64,000 bases of DNA from the NCBI GenBank assembly GCA_963970005.1, contig CAXAMN010023362.1:281809-345808 (forward strand), in the 5' to 3' direction. This DNA is from Durusdinium trenchii (taxonomy: Eukaryota > Sar > Dinophyceae > Suessiales > Symbiodiniaceae). The position numbers were made by a program, and so were the translations under genes. This document shows, in pieces, positions 34,975 through 45,060 of the stretch. The notes beneath the pieces were generated by a model. The model saw nothing but the letters and a program-made list of their open reading frames with translations, did no database searches and was not told the origin of the DNA. How positions within the stretch are numbered: the stretch's first letter is position 1; each line of letters starts with the position of its first letter.

Positions 34975-35763
34975 ATCCACTCAAGTCGAAGCGGATCAAT
35001 TTGGACAACATTTGACTGCCGACCATCTGGTTATCCGTGACGATGAGGAAATGGATATAGATGGGGCACGCGTTGCTTTGGTCGTGAAGGATGTAGCTAC
35101 CGACTTCAGGTATGTCTACCCGGCCGCACGACGATCGACGCGTGAATGCATCGCAGCCTTCAAACATTTCATTCGATCCACTGATGAGGTTGGAGTGTTT
35201 TACTCTGACAACTCACCAGAACTCATCGCTACTGCTGACAGATTGGGGTGGAGGCATCAAACCAGCTTTGGATATGTTTCCAAGACAAATGCCATGGCTG
35301 AAAGGTCTATTAGGTCCGTTATCGACGGGACAAGAGTAAACCTGGAACAAGCTGGTCTTCACCATCAATATTGAAGTTTAAAGGCCCTTTGGTTCCCTTT
35401 GGGTTGAGGATTGACTACTGGATCGGCCCCAAGAGCAAGGCCAAATCCTCTCTCAGGTTCGAGCCGACGTCAAACCCTGGAATCTTTTTGGGGTATGCCG
35501 TTCAGTCCAACTTCGTGTGGAGAAAGGAGTTCATGGTCCTCCCGTTGAAGGATGTGATGGAGTCAGACTTCAGTGCAGAGATCCAGCCATTGAGAGTCCA
35601 TCAGATCGCTGTTCCCAACATCGGGTTACACTTTGCGTGTAAAGGCAGGTACAACATGATTAGAGAAGGGTTGTACCGGGCATCACCATTTCAAGCAATC
35701 CACCATCGATCGATGATGTTAGAGCTGCGAATATCGAAGAACTTGTTGATCAGGAGGTTTTGA
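34975..35763 (+). pseudogene. Integrase of element 1, zinc-binding N-terminus missing
   Basis: Core motifs: LTADHLV (first Asp), FYSDNSPEL (second Asp) and AMAERSIRS (Glu), in frame 35,012-35,374. The C-terminal domain typical of copia follows in another frame, 35,371-35,763, with PFGLRIDYWIGPKSKAK and NPGIFLGYAVQ. The HHCC zinc-binding block that should precede the core is absent. The sequence jumps from the acidic post-protease tail straight to the core, so there is an internal deletion near 34,970. Confidence 0.75.
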
Positions 35764-37160
35764 AACATGCTGTTGATCAAGAGTATGAGCCAGATGAACC
35801 ACCTATACTTCCCGAAGCGCTTGTCGACGATGCTCCTGTCGTTGCTTGAGGTTATAGATCCTGTCACGGATGAAAAAACCTTAATTCCCAAAACCGATTC
35901 ATCGTACTATGACGCCGGAGGTTACAAGGCAAGGAAGTACAAAGGTTCGTCGAAACCACCTGACTGTGGAAAACCGCTTCTAAAGCGGAAAGGAAGAAGG
36001 CCATTGAAAAGTACGAGCTTGAAGAGGCTCGGAAACGCCTTCTAGCTAAGAGGAGCAAGCATAAAGCAGCCGTGGCAGAGATTGATGGCAAATTGCGACA
36101 TTACAATAGTGGTGATGTCCCCGCTGAGACGAAAATGGACGCCGTCTGGGAGGGTGTGCTCATGATGCCGGTTGAACATGAAGAAAAGCAGCGTGAACGT
36201 AGAGAGAAAGGAATACTGTATGAGCCATGGTTAAATGCCCTTGTGGCGAGGCCTGTAGGCCGAAGGAAATCCGCAACACCCCAGATGCTCAAGGTTCCTT
36301 GGATGTTGAGTGGGTGAAGCTGGAGTCCAAGCCCGCTTGGCTTTATGATAAGGTATGCGAATGGGATGACGTGTCATCTGAAACGGTTCGTGCCAATGCC
36401 AAGGTCCATGTAGGCAGCATTTTCGAACTCTGTGTTGAGAAAGGCAGTGAGCTTCCGAAAGAAAACCCCCTTAGGAAGTAGAAAGGTCGGACAGTGTTCC
36501 AGGGGAACAAAGTCAAGGACGAGTCCGACATGGTTGCCCTCTTCTCAGAGCTAGGGTCAGCGCCAGCCAACATGGAGGCGGGAAAAGCCCTTGACTGCTA
36601 CGGCAAAGGGTTGGGATCTTATCGGTACACACATTGACATGGATACTCCTGAAGATGTAGGGAGGCACCTTGGTTGTGACCATGTAGTGTCGCACAACAT
36701 CAAGCTGTCCGTTGAAGATCACCCATTCGCGCATGTGTTGGACCACAAGATCGAAGATCCCGCTAGTAAGCCAGCGGCCCCCGTTCGCCGAACGCAGGAT
36801 TACTAGACTCACTTCCCTGAGCATGGAACGTTTGTTCATCACCATGTCCAACCCCGTCGACGCTTTGAAATCAGGCCTGCAGGCGTTGCCGGATTGTTTG
36901 ACCCCGGTGATTTGAGATACACAGAATACGTCCCACGCACGGAGGGATCCATGCGTGCCTCACATGTTTGGCACGACGCAAAAGTTGACCGGCAACAGGG
37001 ATTGCCTTTTTGGTGGACAGGGGAGACCTACTCATTTCCGACCCCAAGATAGCCATTGCAGCTGTCAAGAAAATAAGGGACAAGAGTCAGGCCAAGAAGG
37101 CCGCCCGTGCCCAAGGAAGGATTCACGTTTTTGGATCAACTTGAAGAAGATCAGGGTTGC
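35764..37160 (+). pseudogene. RT region of element 1 with the catalytic palm deleted
   Basis: Broken frames over 35,767-36,480 cover the integrase-RT linker. The RT fingers block GRTVFQGNKVKDESD (about 36,485-36,530) and PANMEAGK are present. The sequence then jumps to a post-palm block, IDMDTPEDVGRHLGC (about 36,640-36,685). Motif A and the YVDD box seen in element 2 are missing. The copy therefore cannot encode reverse transcriptase. Confidence 0.65.
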
Positions 37161-38390
37161 GCGAACAAACCTGTGACACGGGTAGAATACGACATGAGGG
37201 TCTTGTCGATCACCCCGTGAAATTCAAGACAATCAGCACCCCTTTTCACGATGACAAAATCGCTCGACCCATAGGTGATGAGGCTGAACGCCGGGGGGAA
37301 CTCCAGGCCATTGCGAGTAGAGTCTTAATGAAGGTGTTGTTCGCTGCACGCATGGCGCGTTTCGACTTACTTCGAGCGACTCAGGGTCTCGCTAGCCGTG
37401 TCACCAAGTGGTAAACGAGTGTGATGTTGCATTACATAGATTGATGTGCTATATCCACTCTACAGTCGATGCCGTCCTGTCAGGTTTTATTGGAGACGAC
37501 CCCCAACATTGTAAACTGTGGTTGTTTGCCGACAGTGGCCATGCCGGGGAGCATGATAGTCGTTCAACTTCAGGTTGCATTTTGGCCATGGTAGGTCCCA
37601 ACACCTACTTCCCCCTTACTACATTTTCGAAAAAGCAGACGGCCACAGCCATGAGCTCGACGGAAGCGGAAGTCATTGCCGCTAACCTGTCGATTCGCGC
37701 AGTTGGTCTTCCTTCCTCCTGTCTTTGGCAAGTCATACGGCAGGCGGGGGGAGTCACAAATGCCAACTTGCAAAGCTCGGCCGTGGGGACACGTGCCCGA
37801 AATGCGAAGAAAGATGCTTGGGAGTTCGATCCATTGAGAGATCAGGTCATTAGACGCCATGTTCCTTTTTGACCCGAGAGAATGTGACGATTGCCCAGTC
37901 GATCACAAGTTTCTGCCGCCCAAAGGATCACGATTGCACAGTTTAAGGATGGAACCTTCGATGCAGATGTGAGCTGGGATTGGTCCAGCAGGGACGGGCA
38001 GAGGGTTAGGGGGAATGGACGGGGATGACAGTCTTTCGAATACCTGGTCCAAATGAAATCGACTATGGTGTTCATGCTATGTAGGTCAGGGTCGTGAAGG
38101 TTCCATGGACATATACCTTATTGGTAAGGGAGGTTTCGAAGTGGTGTTTCTGGAAGACAATCAGGCGACCATAAGAATCCTTGAATCAGGTAGGTCACCT
38201 GCTTTTAGACACGCCGACAAAACCCAGCGACTGAACCTTGCATGGTTAGCGGAACAGTTCCAGCGGAAGCATTTCACTCTTGTTTATGTACCATCCCTTC
38301 TTCAAGCTGCTGACATCTTCACCAAACCATTCACGAGTGCTGAGAAGTGGAATCAATTGCTCAAGCTGTTAGGTTTGCACGCCGCTTCAG
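37160..38390 (+). pseudogene. RNase H of element 1
   Basis: Pieces in order: ARMARFDLLRATQGLASR (about 37,350); LFADSGHAGEHDSRSTSG with the first Asp; SSTEAEVIAAN with the Glu (to 37,740); and, after a 360-bp interrupted stretch, VVFLEDNQATIRILESG with the next Asp (38,133) and ADIFTKPF with the last Asp. The interruption (37,740-38,100) contains stops and a Cys/His piece (RECDDCPVDHKFLPP) of unknown origin. Confidence 0.7.
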
Positions 38391-39142
38391 TCAAACCGGC
38401 AGGTGCGCAAAAGATTGATGCACCTCACCCGGGGGGACCCGTGGCCGCAGCAACGCCTGGCACTCATGACAGAGTACTGCTTGAGGTTTGTTGTAGCTCT
38501 GATTCCAAACTCGGTGATGTTTCGCGTAAAGCCGCCTCAGGCTGCATGGTGATTCGTGTCACGAAAGAAGATGATGTATTAGACCCACAAACTCGGAAAC
38601 GTATCGTCAGACAAGTTTTGTCCTGTGTCCGTGAGCTTCCTAAAGGTAGAAGACTACTTGTGTGGGCCAGTCTGCCATGCACTGGCGGTACTCCCTGGAT
38701 ACACGTGAACAAAACGATACCGTCTGCAGCCATCAAAGTTGATGAACACCAACGCGAGTTCAGAAAACTATGGAACGCCTTGGTAGACCTCGTTAACTCA
38801 CTTCGCGCTGCAACTCCGTACATCGCCATTGAATGGCCTAAGAATTGTGTGTACTGGAAACTCGAGCATGTCTTGTCTTTTTGTCAGCGATTCTCGATGG
38901 AACAGGTCACCTTGGACGGATGCATGGTCGGTGTTGTTGATGTACACGGGATCCCAATTAGGAAGCCATGGAAGACCAATACGAATTTAGAGCCAATTAT
39001 CAAGTCGTTTAACAACAAGCAATGCGATGAGAGTCATGAGCACGCTGAGGGTCGTGGTGAGTCATTGAAACGTACGGAAACTTACACTTTCCAAATGACG
39101 GACATGATTCACCGAGCCTTTGGCGTTGCCGTGAACAATTGA
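38105..39142 (+). CDS. RNase H end fused to a PCTGG methyltransferase-like domain (element 1)
   Basis: A clean 345-codon frame. Residues 1-95 finish RNase H. From about residue 118 a Rossmann-like segment begins with LLEVCCSSDSKLG, then VIRVTKEDDV, then WASLPCTGGTPWIHVN (Pro-Cys in the place of cytosine-methyltransferase motif IV). Next come AIEWPKNCVYW (motif VI-like), DGCMVGV, IPIRKPW and a CDESHEHAEGRGES metal-binding-like end. The same blocks occur in the same order in element 2 at 55,840-56,470. SAM-dependent methyl transfer to nucleic acid is a possibility, not shown. Alternatively it is an inactive derivative. Confidence 0.7.
   Translation: MDIYLIGKGGFEVVFLEDNQATIRILESGRSPAFRHADKTQRLNLAWLAEQFQRKHFTLVYVPSLLQAADIFTKPFTSAEKWNQLLKLLGLHAASVKPAGAQKIDAPHPGGPVAAATPGTHDRVLLEVCCSSDSKLGDVSRKAASGCMVIRVTKEDDVLDPQTRKRIVRQVLSCVRELPKGRRLLVWASLPCTGGTPWIHVNKTIPSAAIKVDEHQREFRKLWNALVDLVNSLRAATPYIAIEWPKNCVYWKLEHVLSFCQRFSMEQVTLDGCMVGVVDVHGIPIRKPWKTNTNLEPIIKSFNNKQCDESHEHAEGRGESLKRTETYTFQMTDMIHRAFGVAVNN
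38430..38441 (+). repeat. GNRA-loop hairpin (cggg-GGGA-cccg)
   Basis: A 4-bp stem with a GGGA loop, one of at least eight such hairpins in element 1. It encodes Pro-Gly-Gly-Pro in frame. An identical hairpin with the same coding lies at 39,515-39,526. Confidence 0.5.
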
Positions 39143-39210
39143 CTCAACCTCGCGACCGGGAACGATCTGCCGCACGATTGTGACTTCCAATCTCGATTTG
39201 ATTCATCGCC

Positions 39211-40084
39211 ATGTCTTTCATGGGCTGTGAAACCGATGCCGTCGACTTCTTCCTGAATCACCCAGGAATGTATGTCGCGCCCTCTTCGCTTCCTACTGAG
39301 GCGGGCAATGACGGAAATTGGAAGGATCTACTGAAGCGAACTGCGGTGCTCGCTCATTTGGTTGAGTCGATGCATGACGGGAGGGCCCACTTGGATGCCA
39401 CTTGTGGTGCCGACCCGTTTGATGCCTGCGCTAAGTCTCTTGGGAGGATTGACAAAGCGCATCGCGAGTTTTTGGAATGCAACCCGGCTCGCATTATGAC
39501 TCAGCTACCTTGCCCGGGGGGACCCGTGGTCGACTTCATCATTGCCGGCGATTCTTCAATGGCTTTGGTCGATGAGAGCACGGATGCCGACGGCAAGCCT
39601 GTGCGCGTGAAGCGCAATGTGGGTGAGTATCTCAAAGAAGCAGGGCCAACGCTTCTTACTGGTCGTGCTGGCAGTGTGCAGTACAGCCTTCATTGGGGAA
39701 AAGGACTTGAGCCCATCATCGATGGCATTGAGTTCTGCCTCAACAACAGCCGTCGTCGCACACAGGGAGCGTCATCTCCTACGCGGGGAATGACGTGTAT
39801 GGGAACCATGGGTTCGTTGGTAACCCATGGGTTGACACGAATGTGTTGCATCGCAATCCGGCCAAGCAACGAGCAGCTTACGAATGGCAGGCCGAGTTGG
39901 CCCAAAAGCATGCGCAACAGCTTCGTCGCCTTGCTGACCTCCGTCAGCGAAAGGACGTTGCAGCCATTGTTGTGGTGTGCTATATTGCGACTCCCAGAGC
40001 TATGGATTGCCCGAGGAGTTCGCCCGGCAGATGTGTCAGACTGCCGAGGTCTTCACGAAGTTGGGAGTGACCACTTCTTCGTAA
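39211..40084 (+). pseudogene. Second-ORF start of element 1, unknown protein
   Basis: The frame opens at ATG 39,211 with a Phe-Leu-rich helical start and continues well to about 39,790 (WKDLLKRTAVLAHLVESMHDG, then a highly polar middle). It then shifts frame (AAYEWQAELAQKHAQQLRRLAD) and shifts again to end at a TAA at 40,081 (ARQMCQTAEVFTKLG). No known domain was recognised. Its place right after the methyltransferase-like frame matches the long uncharacterised part of the element 2 polyprotein. Confidence 0.5.
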
Positions 40085-40154
40085 AGTATTTTGCCATCCC
40101 CATCCCCATTTCCACTACGAAATGGGTGGCCTTAAGGCCCATATAAAATGGTTG

Positions 40155-41025
40155 GCAGGGGTCATTTTGTAAGAAATCAATTTCAAGCACCCGGGCATCT
40201 TGTAAGAATGAACCCAGGACTCATTTTGTAGTTGCATCTTCCAAAAGTCAGAAGCCATTTTGTAAGGAAATCAAGTCAGAGTTAACATTGAAGGGGTTAC
40301 AGCCCCTCATTCTGTAGTTGCATCGCCAATATCTAAAAGGCATTTTGTAGGAAGGTTATGATGTGAACAATGGGTTCTCAAATTTGTGTCCAGGTTGCAC
40401 CTGCTCTTTTTGTAAGAGGCTTGCAACTGTTTCCCAGAGTCATTTTGTAAGGAACTAGAGCCCCGTGACCTTCAAACAGACTTGAGATGTGATTGTACTA
40501 CAGTCTACCCAAAAATATCTGTCGCTCTTTGGCTTCAACGGTGCCTCGAAACAGAAAGCCACTCTTGAGAAGACTGAGAGGATTGAGAAGTGGCCCGATG
40601 TAGTTTTCTTCTGCAAGAGAGCAACATGCTTTCATGTGGATGCTGAATGTCAACCAGCGTCCAAAGCATATCCTATATGCACACGCTGCTCCAAAAAGCA
40701 ACGTTGATCCCTACATATAGGAGGGTTTGAACTGAACAGAACGACTGGCAGAGCTGTGAAAAAGTACCAGCAGCATGTTTTGCTATGTCCTTACAAAATG
40801 AGTCTTTTGTTTTTGACATCTTGAGGCCAGAGATCCGCTTTGAACAGTGAATTTCATATAAAACATCGGGGCTTGACCCCTGCAGAATGTCTAACCTTGA
40901 GATGGGCAGCTTCCCGGGGATTGGTGCTTAGACCGGTGAGTTTGTACAGCCTACTTTTTGACACCCCTACTCATTTTGTAGGGGGGGGGGGTACACCCCG
41001 CAGGTTTATACCTACAAAATGGGGC
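40155..41025. repeat. Non-coding insert with about ten 'cattttgtaag' words
   Basis: Copies of cattttgtaag or cattttgtagg occur at about 40,163, 40,222, 40,255, 40,308 (variant), 40,341, 40,441 and 40,973. Weaker forms are at 40,196 and 40,405, and inverted copies at 40,790 and 41,010. Spacing is 30-120 bp and irregular. The stretch has no reading frame of note and separates two coding parts of the element. It may be a small nested element or a run of regulatory words. Confidence 0.65.
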
Positions 41026-41029
41026 CTTG

Positions 41030-42275
41030 ACCCCTTAGGGGTAATTGTAAAGGGGATATTTTGCCAACGTGGCCCTCTTTGCCTATCACTATACTGGGTC
41101 CTGTCAGGGGTTGACGTCCTCAGGAAAGATGCAAACTTGATTGCGAAGCCCAGGGGTGAGAAGACACATCGTCAGCGCATGCTTGACCATGTCTGGAAGA
41201 AGAGGATCGATTCTGGATACCTCTTCCTCGGTGATTGGCACGACTGCGGAATTCCCGGTGAAAAGCGACAGACTGCCATTGACCAGAAGAACGGGTGGAA
41301 GCTCACCGTTAGTGAGACAGAAGAGGTTGCCTTCATGGACGCATGGGGTGACCCGATCTACGCCACCGAAGAGGAGATCGCTGCGGCAAAGCTTTTGCCG
41401 TTCAATCAGCGCCTCTACAATATGCCACGAAAGACCGTTGGCCCGGACTCCTATGACGAAGGTCAGGATGTTCAGATCGTGTCTGATTATTCGTCCGCCG
41501 CTGATCAGCCGTGACACCGAGGTGGATCCAGTTCCCATCACGGAAGAAGAAGAACTCATCGTCTCCAACGATCCCATTGAAGATGAGAAGTATGCCAACG
41601 AGCTTCTCAAGGATCATCTCAAATCCGCCATTAAAGAAGGCTATGAGGACAAGGACAAGCCAGATGAAGACTCCGACGGGGAGATTCTGTTCAAGGAGCC
41701 GATCCTCACATCTATGCATGCTGAGTCTTGTCAGGTCGCGGGTGTGACCTATCAGCTGAGGAAGAATGACGATGAGAATGGCCTCATTCGAATCTTCATG
41801 GCCGAAGAAGACATTCCTCAGCTTACGGGCGAGGCCCTCAGAAAGCTTCTGGAGGTCACCACCTTGGGAAATGAGCCTGACTTGGCGAACAAGGTTCCGC
41901 AGCAGAAGATCCCAAAGGCGAAGGCACAACCAGTCGCCAGCTCCCAAGCTGCCAGACGAGGCGATTGAGAAGACACCAACAGCGGGAGTGCCCAAGCCAA
42001 GAGCACGCCCGGTGGGAGCTGAGGCCGATGTTGAAATGAAGTCAACTGAAGCTACTCAGCCTAAGGTGCCAAAACGCCCGGCGGGAGCTGTGGCCTCGGA
42101 TACAACGCCTACGGCAAAGCCTGCTGTCAAAGCAAAGGCCATGCCCCGTGCGCCTCCGATGCCATCGGTGCCCTCTCCGCTCGGAGCAAATGAACTTGTG
42201 GCACTACAGTCGAGATCCGTGCCAGGTGCCTCCAACTTGCCCCACTTGAACTCGAAGCAAGTCTGGCTGTCATGA
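41030..42275 (+). pseudogene. Middle of the second ORF of element 1, acidic and Pro/Lys-rich
   Basis: Broken frames at 41,100-41,514 (KKRIDSGYLFLGDWHDCG), 41,500-41,968 (a very acidic block, then QVAGVTYQLRKNDDENG) and 41,960-42,275 (Pro/Ala/Lys repeats). No family was recognised. The charge pattern resembles the acidic linkers in the second frame of element 2. Confidence 0.45.
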
Positions 42276-42329
42276 AGGGTTTCCGGCCTTCTCAGAGGTT
42301 GGGAACACAGTAGACAGTCATGGCAGAAG

Positions 42330-43050
42330 GTGCAACCACCCAGGTTTGAAAAGGGTCTATGGATGGATTATGGCAAGGTGTACAATTTCCTCAAGCGCAA
42401 GTACGACATCAACTTGACGAATGATGAATTGCTCCGTGTCATTACGTCCAACCATCGATTCACGCTGGAAGTGCGCCAAAGGGGACTTTGGTCGGTGGAA
42501 AGTACGAATATACACCGCTCAGGATCAAGGCCATTCAGAACCACAATGAGTGGTCGAGCACCAATGTACAGGATGCCCTTCCTGAACATGAGCGCTTCAT
42601 CAGCCTTGACAACGAGTACGGTGCTACTGACTTTCAGGCCGGCGTGGCCCCAACCATCGTCTACCACTACACCCATAGAGCAGCTTTTCTCGACGTTATC
42701 AACATGGGCTTGATCTACGGTGGAAACAGAACCGGTGCTCGCTTCACCTTCCTCACGAAGGAGGACCCATGGACCATCTCAGGAACTGACTACGCTGCGA
42801 TGGCGGCCACGCGCCCTGTGTGCGTGGCGCTGGATCTGCAGATGATGATCCTGAACGGACATCGGCTCATCGAGACCACCGCTGGGACCATCCTATGCCC
42901 CGACTGGATTCCGAACAAGTATGTGATCTACGTGTACGACATGGATGCCAAGTGCTATTCGTTTGCCAATCATGTGTATGCCATTTGCGGGGAATTCACA
43001 CAGGGAAAACCAAGGCATTCTACTCTGCACGCACCGGGGGACCGGCTGCT
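42330..43050 (+). pseudogene. Tpt1/KptA-like RNA 2'-phosphotransferase domain (element 1), frameshifted
   Basis: Family blocks in order: an N-terminal winged-helix-like part with LTNDELLRVITSNHRFTLEV, then (after a frameshift near 42,480) RIKAIQNHN in the place of the family IRAxQGHS, IVYHYTHRAAFLDVINMGL in the place of HGT...I...GL, GARFTFLT, and ILNGHRLIETTAGTILCPDWIP in the place of the G..FyrS.NgviL segment. Tpt1 enzymes move an RNA 2'-phosphate to NAD+. Here the LRH pair is missing and the second key Arg reads Lys, so this copy is probably inactive. Confidence 0.6.
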
Positions 43051-43159
43051 GATGACGATGATATGGTGGAAAGTCCATTCGAAAAGTACACCGCTCGTGT
43101 TCTTGGTGACTATGAGAAGTGGTGCGGCAAAGTGGACACTTTTTCACCATTTGTCTACG

Positions 43160-43675
43160 GCGAGTTTTCCCGGCTCAATGATGTGAAAGACCAAATGATC
43201 TCAGGGAAGAACAACCCCCGAGCTGAAGGCCTATGAGATCACATACGTTGCTCGCAAGCCAAACTTCAACGCCTACAAGAACAAAGTGTCGCCTGAAACG
43301 ATGATGCCCAATTATAATCGTCCTCGATTTGATTGGCGCAAGGTGCATCCAGACACAGAGGGTTTTGGCAACACCCGTTGGATTGTAGTTGAAGGAATCC
43401 AGATGCATGAAGAGCAGTGTCCAACCTGCACACAGATGTATACTCATGGCACAATGGCCTGTACCAACTGCGGCACGTTCCCCAACAATGCGTCCGACCT
43501 ATGCAAAGCGGCCCAGCTCATCCGGATTGAAGAAATGGCGTCAGACCTGGGGGTCGAAGTCACCATGGATATGGTTCCGGAGGACAGGCTGCAAGGTTCC
43601 GGACTGAGGAAAACGCCGGCGGGACGCCTGGCCATGAAAAGCCTAGAGCATCAAGGTCTGGCGTCAATATCCTGA
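43160..43675 (+). pseudogene. Zinc-ribbon segment of the second ORF (element 1)
   Basis: Frame 43,286-43,675 holds CPTCTQMYTHGTMACTNCG, two Cys pairs spaced like a zinc ribbon, then a helical Ile/Glu-rich stretch. Element 2 has the same order, Tpt1-like domain then a CPSC...CLSC ribbon. Nucleic-acid binding is the likely role. Confidence 0.6.
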
Positions 43676-43713
43676 AAGCAAACGACAAAAGCCACGTTCA
43701 AAAGGCGGAGAAG

Positions 43714-44412
43714 ATGTGCCTGATGGTCTCGCAAAGGCAGCTGGTTGACGCGTTCTACGCATTCAACTGTGCAGCTCAGGACTTATCGCCCATCTGTATT
43801 CAGTTCCTGGAGCGCCTCTCCCATGCGGTCATTCCTGACCCTCCTCGGACACGTGAAATGATTGAACAGGGACTTGGCCACAGGTACTCAGGCAAGATCA
43901 TCTTCATGAATGAGATTGCCAAGGGCGACGACGCCGACATCAGTGAAGACTTCTTCGTCTACTGGCAGAACCGTCTCCATCGGCCAGAAACCTTTGCTGC
44001 TGACTACTGCCAGGGGCCGAAGCGACCAGCCATCCTTGGTTTTGGTGGCGAATGGCGCAGCGATAAGGATGATCCTGATGATGTGCTTGATGAGCTTCTC
44101 GCATTCGTGGCAGAAGATGCTCAATTCATTCCTGGCCTGAATATCAACCTGGTGAAGGAAACCAGGGCGCTCGTGATTCCGAAAGCCAAGGCCGCACCAG
44201 GAGCTGGGCAAACTTTGGCTAGAGCGGCTCAGTCTCAGGCTGAGAGCGCAGAGCATCGATGGCGGGGAGCTTCATGGCATGATCCTGCCCAGGATTGGCA
44301 GAATCAATCATCCTCCTCGTGGTGGTCCTCCTCCCGAGACTGGTGGCGAGATGACCGTGGTCGTGGCAGCGATTGGCGAGGTCATGACTGGTGGAATCAG
44401 CGCAGGTGGTAG
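43714..44412 (+). CDS. C-terminal segment of the second ORF of element 1, Trp/Arg/Gly-rich tail
   Basis: An open frame of 232 codons. The first 150 residues are mixed helical (LVDAFYAFNCAAQDLSP). The last 45 are low-complexity Ser, Trp, Arg, Gly and Asp (WWRDDRGRGSDWRGHDWW), a composition common in RNA-binding tails. It ends at 44,412 with no coding beyond, so it is the last coding part before the 3' non-coding region. Confidence 0.5.
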   Translation: MCLMVSQRQLVDAFYAFNCAAQDLSPICIQFLERLSHAVIPDPPRTREMIEQGLGHRYSGKIIFMNEIAKGDDADISEDFFVYWQNRLHRPETFAADYCQGPKRPAILGFGGEWRSDKDDPDDVLDELLAFVAEDAQFIPGLNINLVKETRALVIPKAKAAPGAGQTLARAAQSQAESAEHRWRGASWHDPAQDWQNQSSSSWWSSSRDWWRDDRGRGSDWRGHDWWNQRRW

Positions 44413-44421
44413 GCGCATCGC

Positions 44422-44881
44422 ACGGCGGGAGCCGTTGCCTGTGGAGATGAGTAGAGTAAGATTGAATCCATAGGTGACAATGCTTCCATCGGGCATTGTG
44501 CATCCCTCGCACCGCGGAAGCGGTTGCCTGGATGACCGTTTCGGCTGTGCGCCGGGAAACCGGTTGCCTGACACCAACAGTTAATTCATTTGAGTTTAAG
44601 TCGATGTACTTTACTCCAAATCCTTGCATTCAAAAAGCTCGCATACTTTTGTCGTGCATTGCCGCCACGCGGGAGCGTGTGCCTTGATGGCTTGCTTCCT
44701 GCTTTCTAAAAGGTTGGCATTGCACTTCCAGTTCCATTGCGCCGAAAAGAGTCCATTATTGCACCTTACATTGAGTTGATTGCATGCGTCAGTTCTAGAC
44801 GACAAATGCCCTTGAGGTCAACCATCCTCTCCATCTCGAGGTGCGTTCCGGTTCGCTGCATCGCATGTACCGGGGGACCGG
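44422..44881 (+). ncRNA. 3' region with a series of GNRA-loop hairpins (element 1)
   Basis: Hairpins with stem-loop-stem acggc-GGGA-gccgt (44,422), accgc-GGAA-gcggt (44,511), gccgg-GAAA-ccggt (44,551), cacgc-GGGA-gcgtg (44,666) and ccgg-GGGA-ccgg (44,870). Stem sequences differ while pairing is kept, and all loops fit GNRA. Three are followed by ttgcctg and the fourth by tgcctt. This points to RNA structure under selection, possibly for packaging, translation or copying. No RNA family was recognised. Confidence 0.55.
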
Positions 44882-44941
44882 ATACCGTCGTAGGTCTCAT
44901 AATTCATGCACTGTACATATCCTCACTCCTCCCATTTTCGT

Positions 44942-44952
44942 TCAGCGGGGGG
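44942..44952 (+). other. Polypurine tract of element 1
   Basis: A G-rich run (agcggggggtg) ends directly at the 3' LTR, where plus-strand priming is expected. Confidence 0.65.
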
Positions 44953-45060
44953 TGTTGTTTCACAGCGGTGTACTATATACATGTCTAATTACCACTGACT
45001 TTGGCTCAAGGAAAACAGGTGCGGTTGGTGGTTAGGGTCGGCCGTTTACCTGTAACTACA
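44953..45060 (+). repeat. 3' LTR of element 1
   Basis: 108 bp, the same length as the 5' copy, with two substitutions. It contains the spliced-leader-like 13-mer at 44,998-45,010. It is followed by gtcaa, against gtcga before the 5' LTR. Confidence 0.9.

Larger units (their letters stand above)
31628..45060 (+). mobile_element. Ty1/copia-type LTR retrotransposon, complete but coding-defective (element 1)
   Basis: Two 108-bp LTRs begin TG and end CA. They differ at two positions and are flanked by gtcga and gtcaa, a 4-of-5 target duplication. The internal order is gag, protease, integrase, RT remnant, RNase H, methyltransferase-like domain, then a second set of frames with a Tpt1-like domain and a zinc ribbon. 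Integrase before RT marks the copia order. The length of 13.4 kb is about twice that of ordinary copia elements because of the downstream cargo. The coding region is broken by many frameshifts and deletions, including most of the RT palm. Confidence 0.9.
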
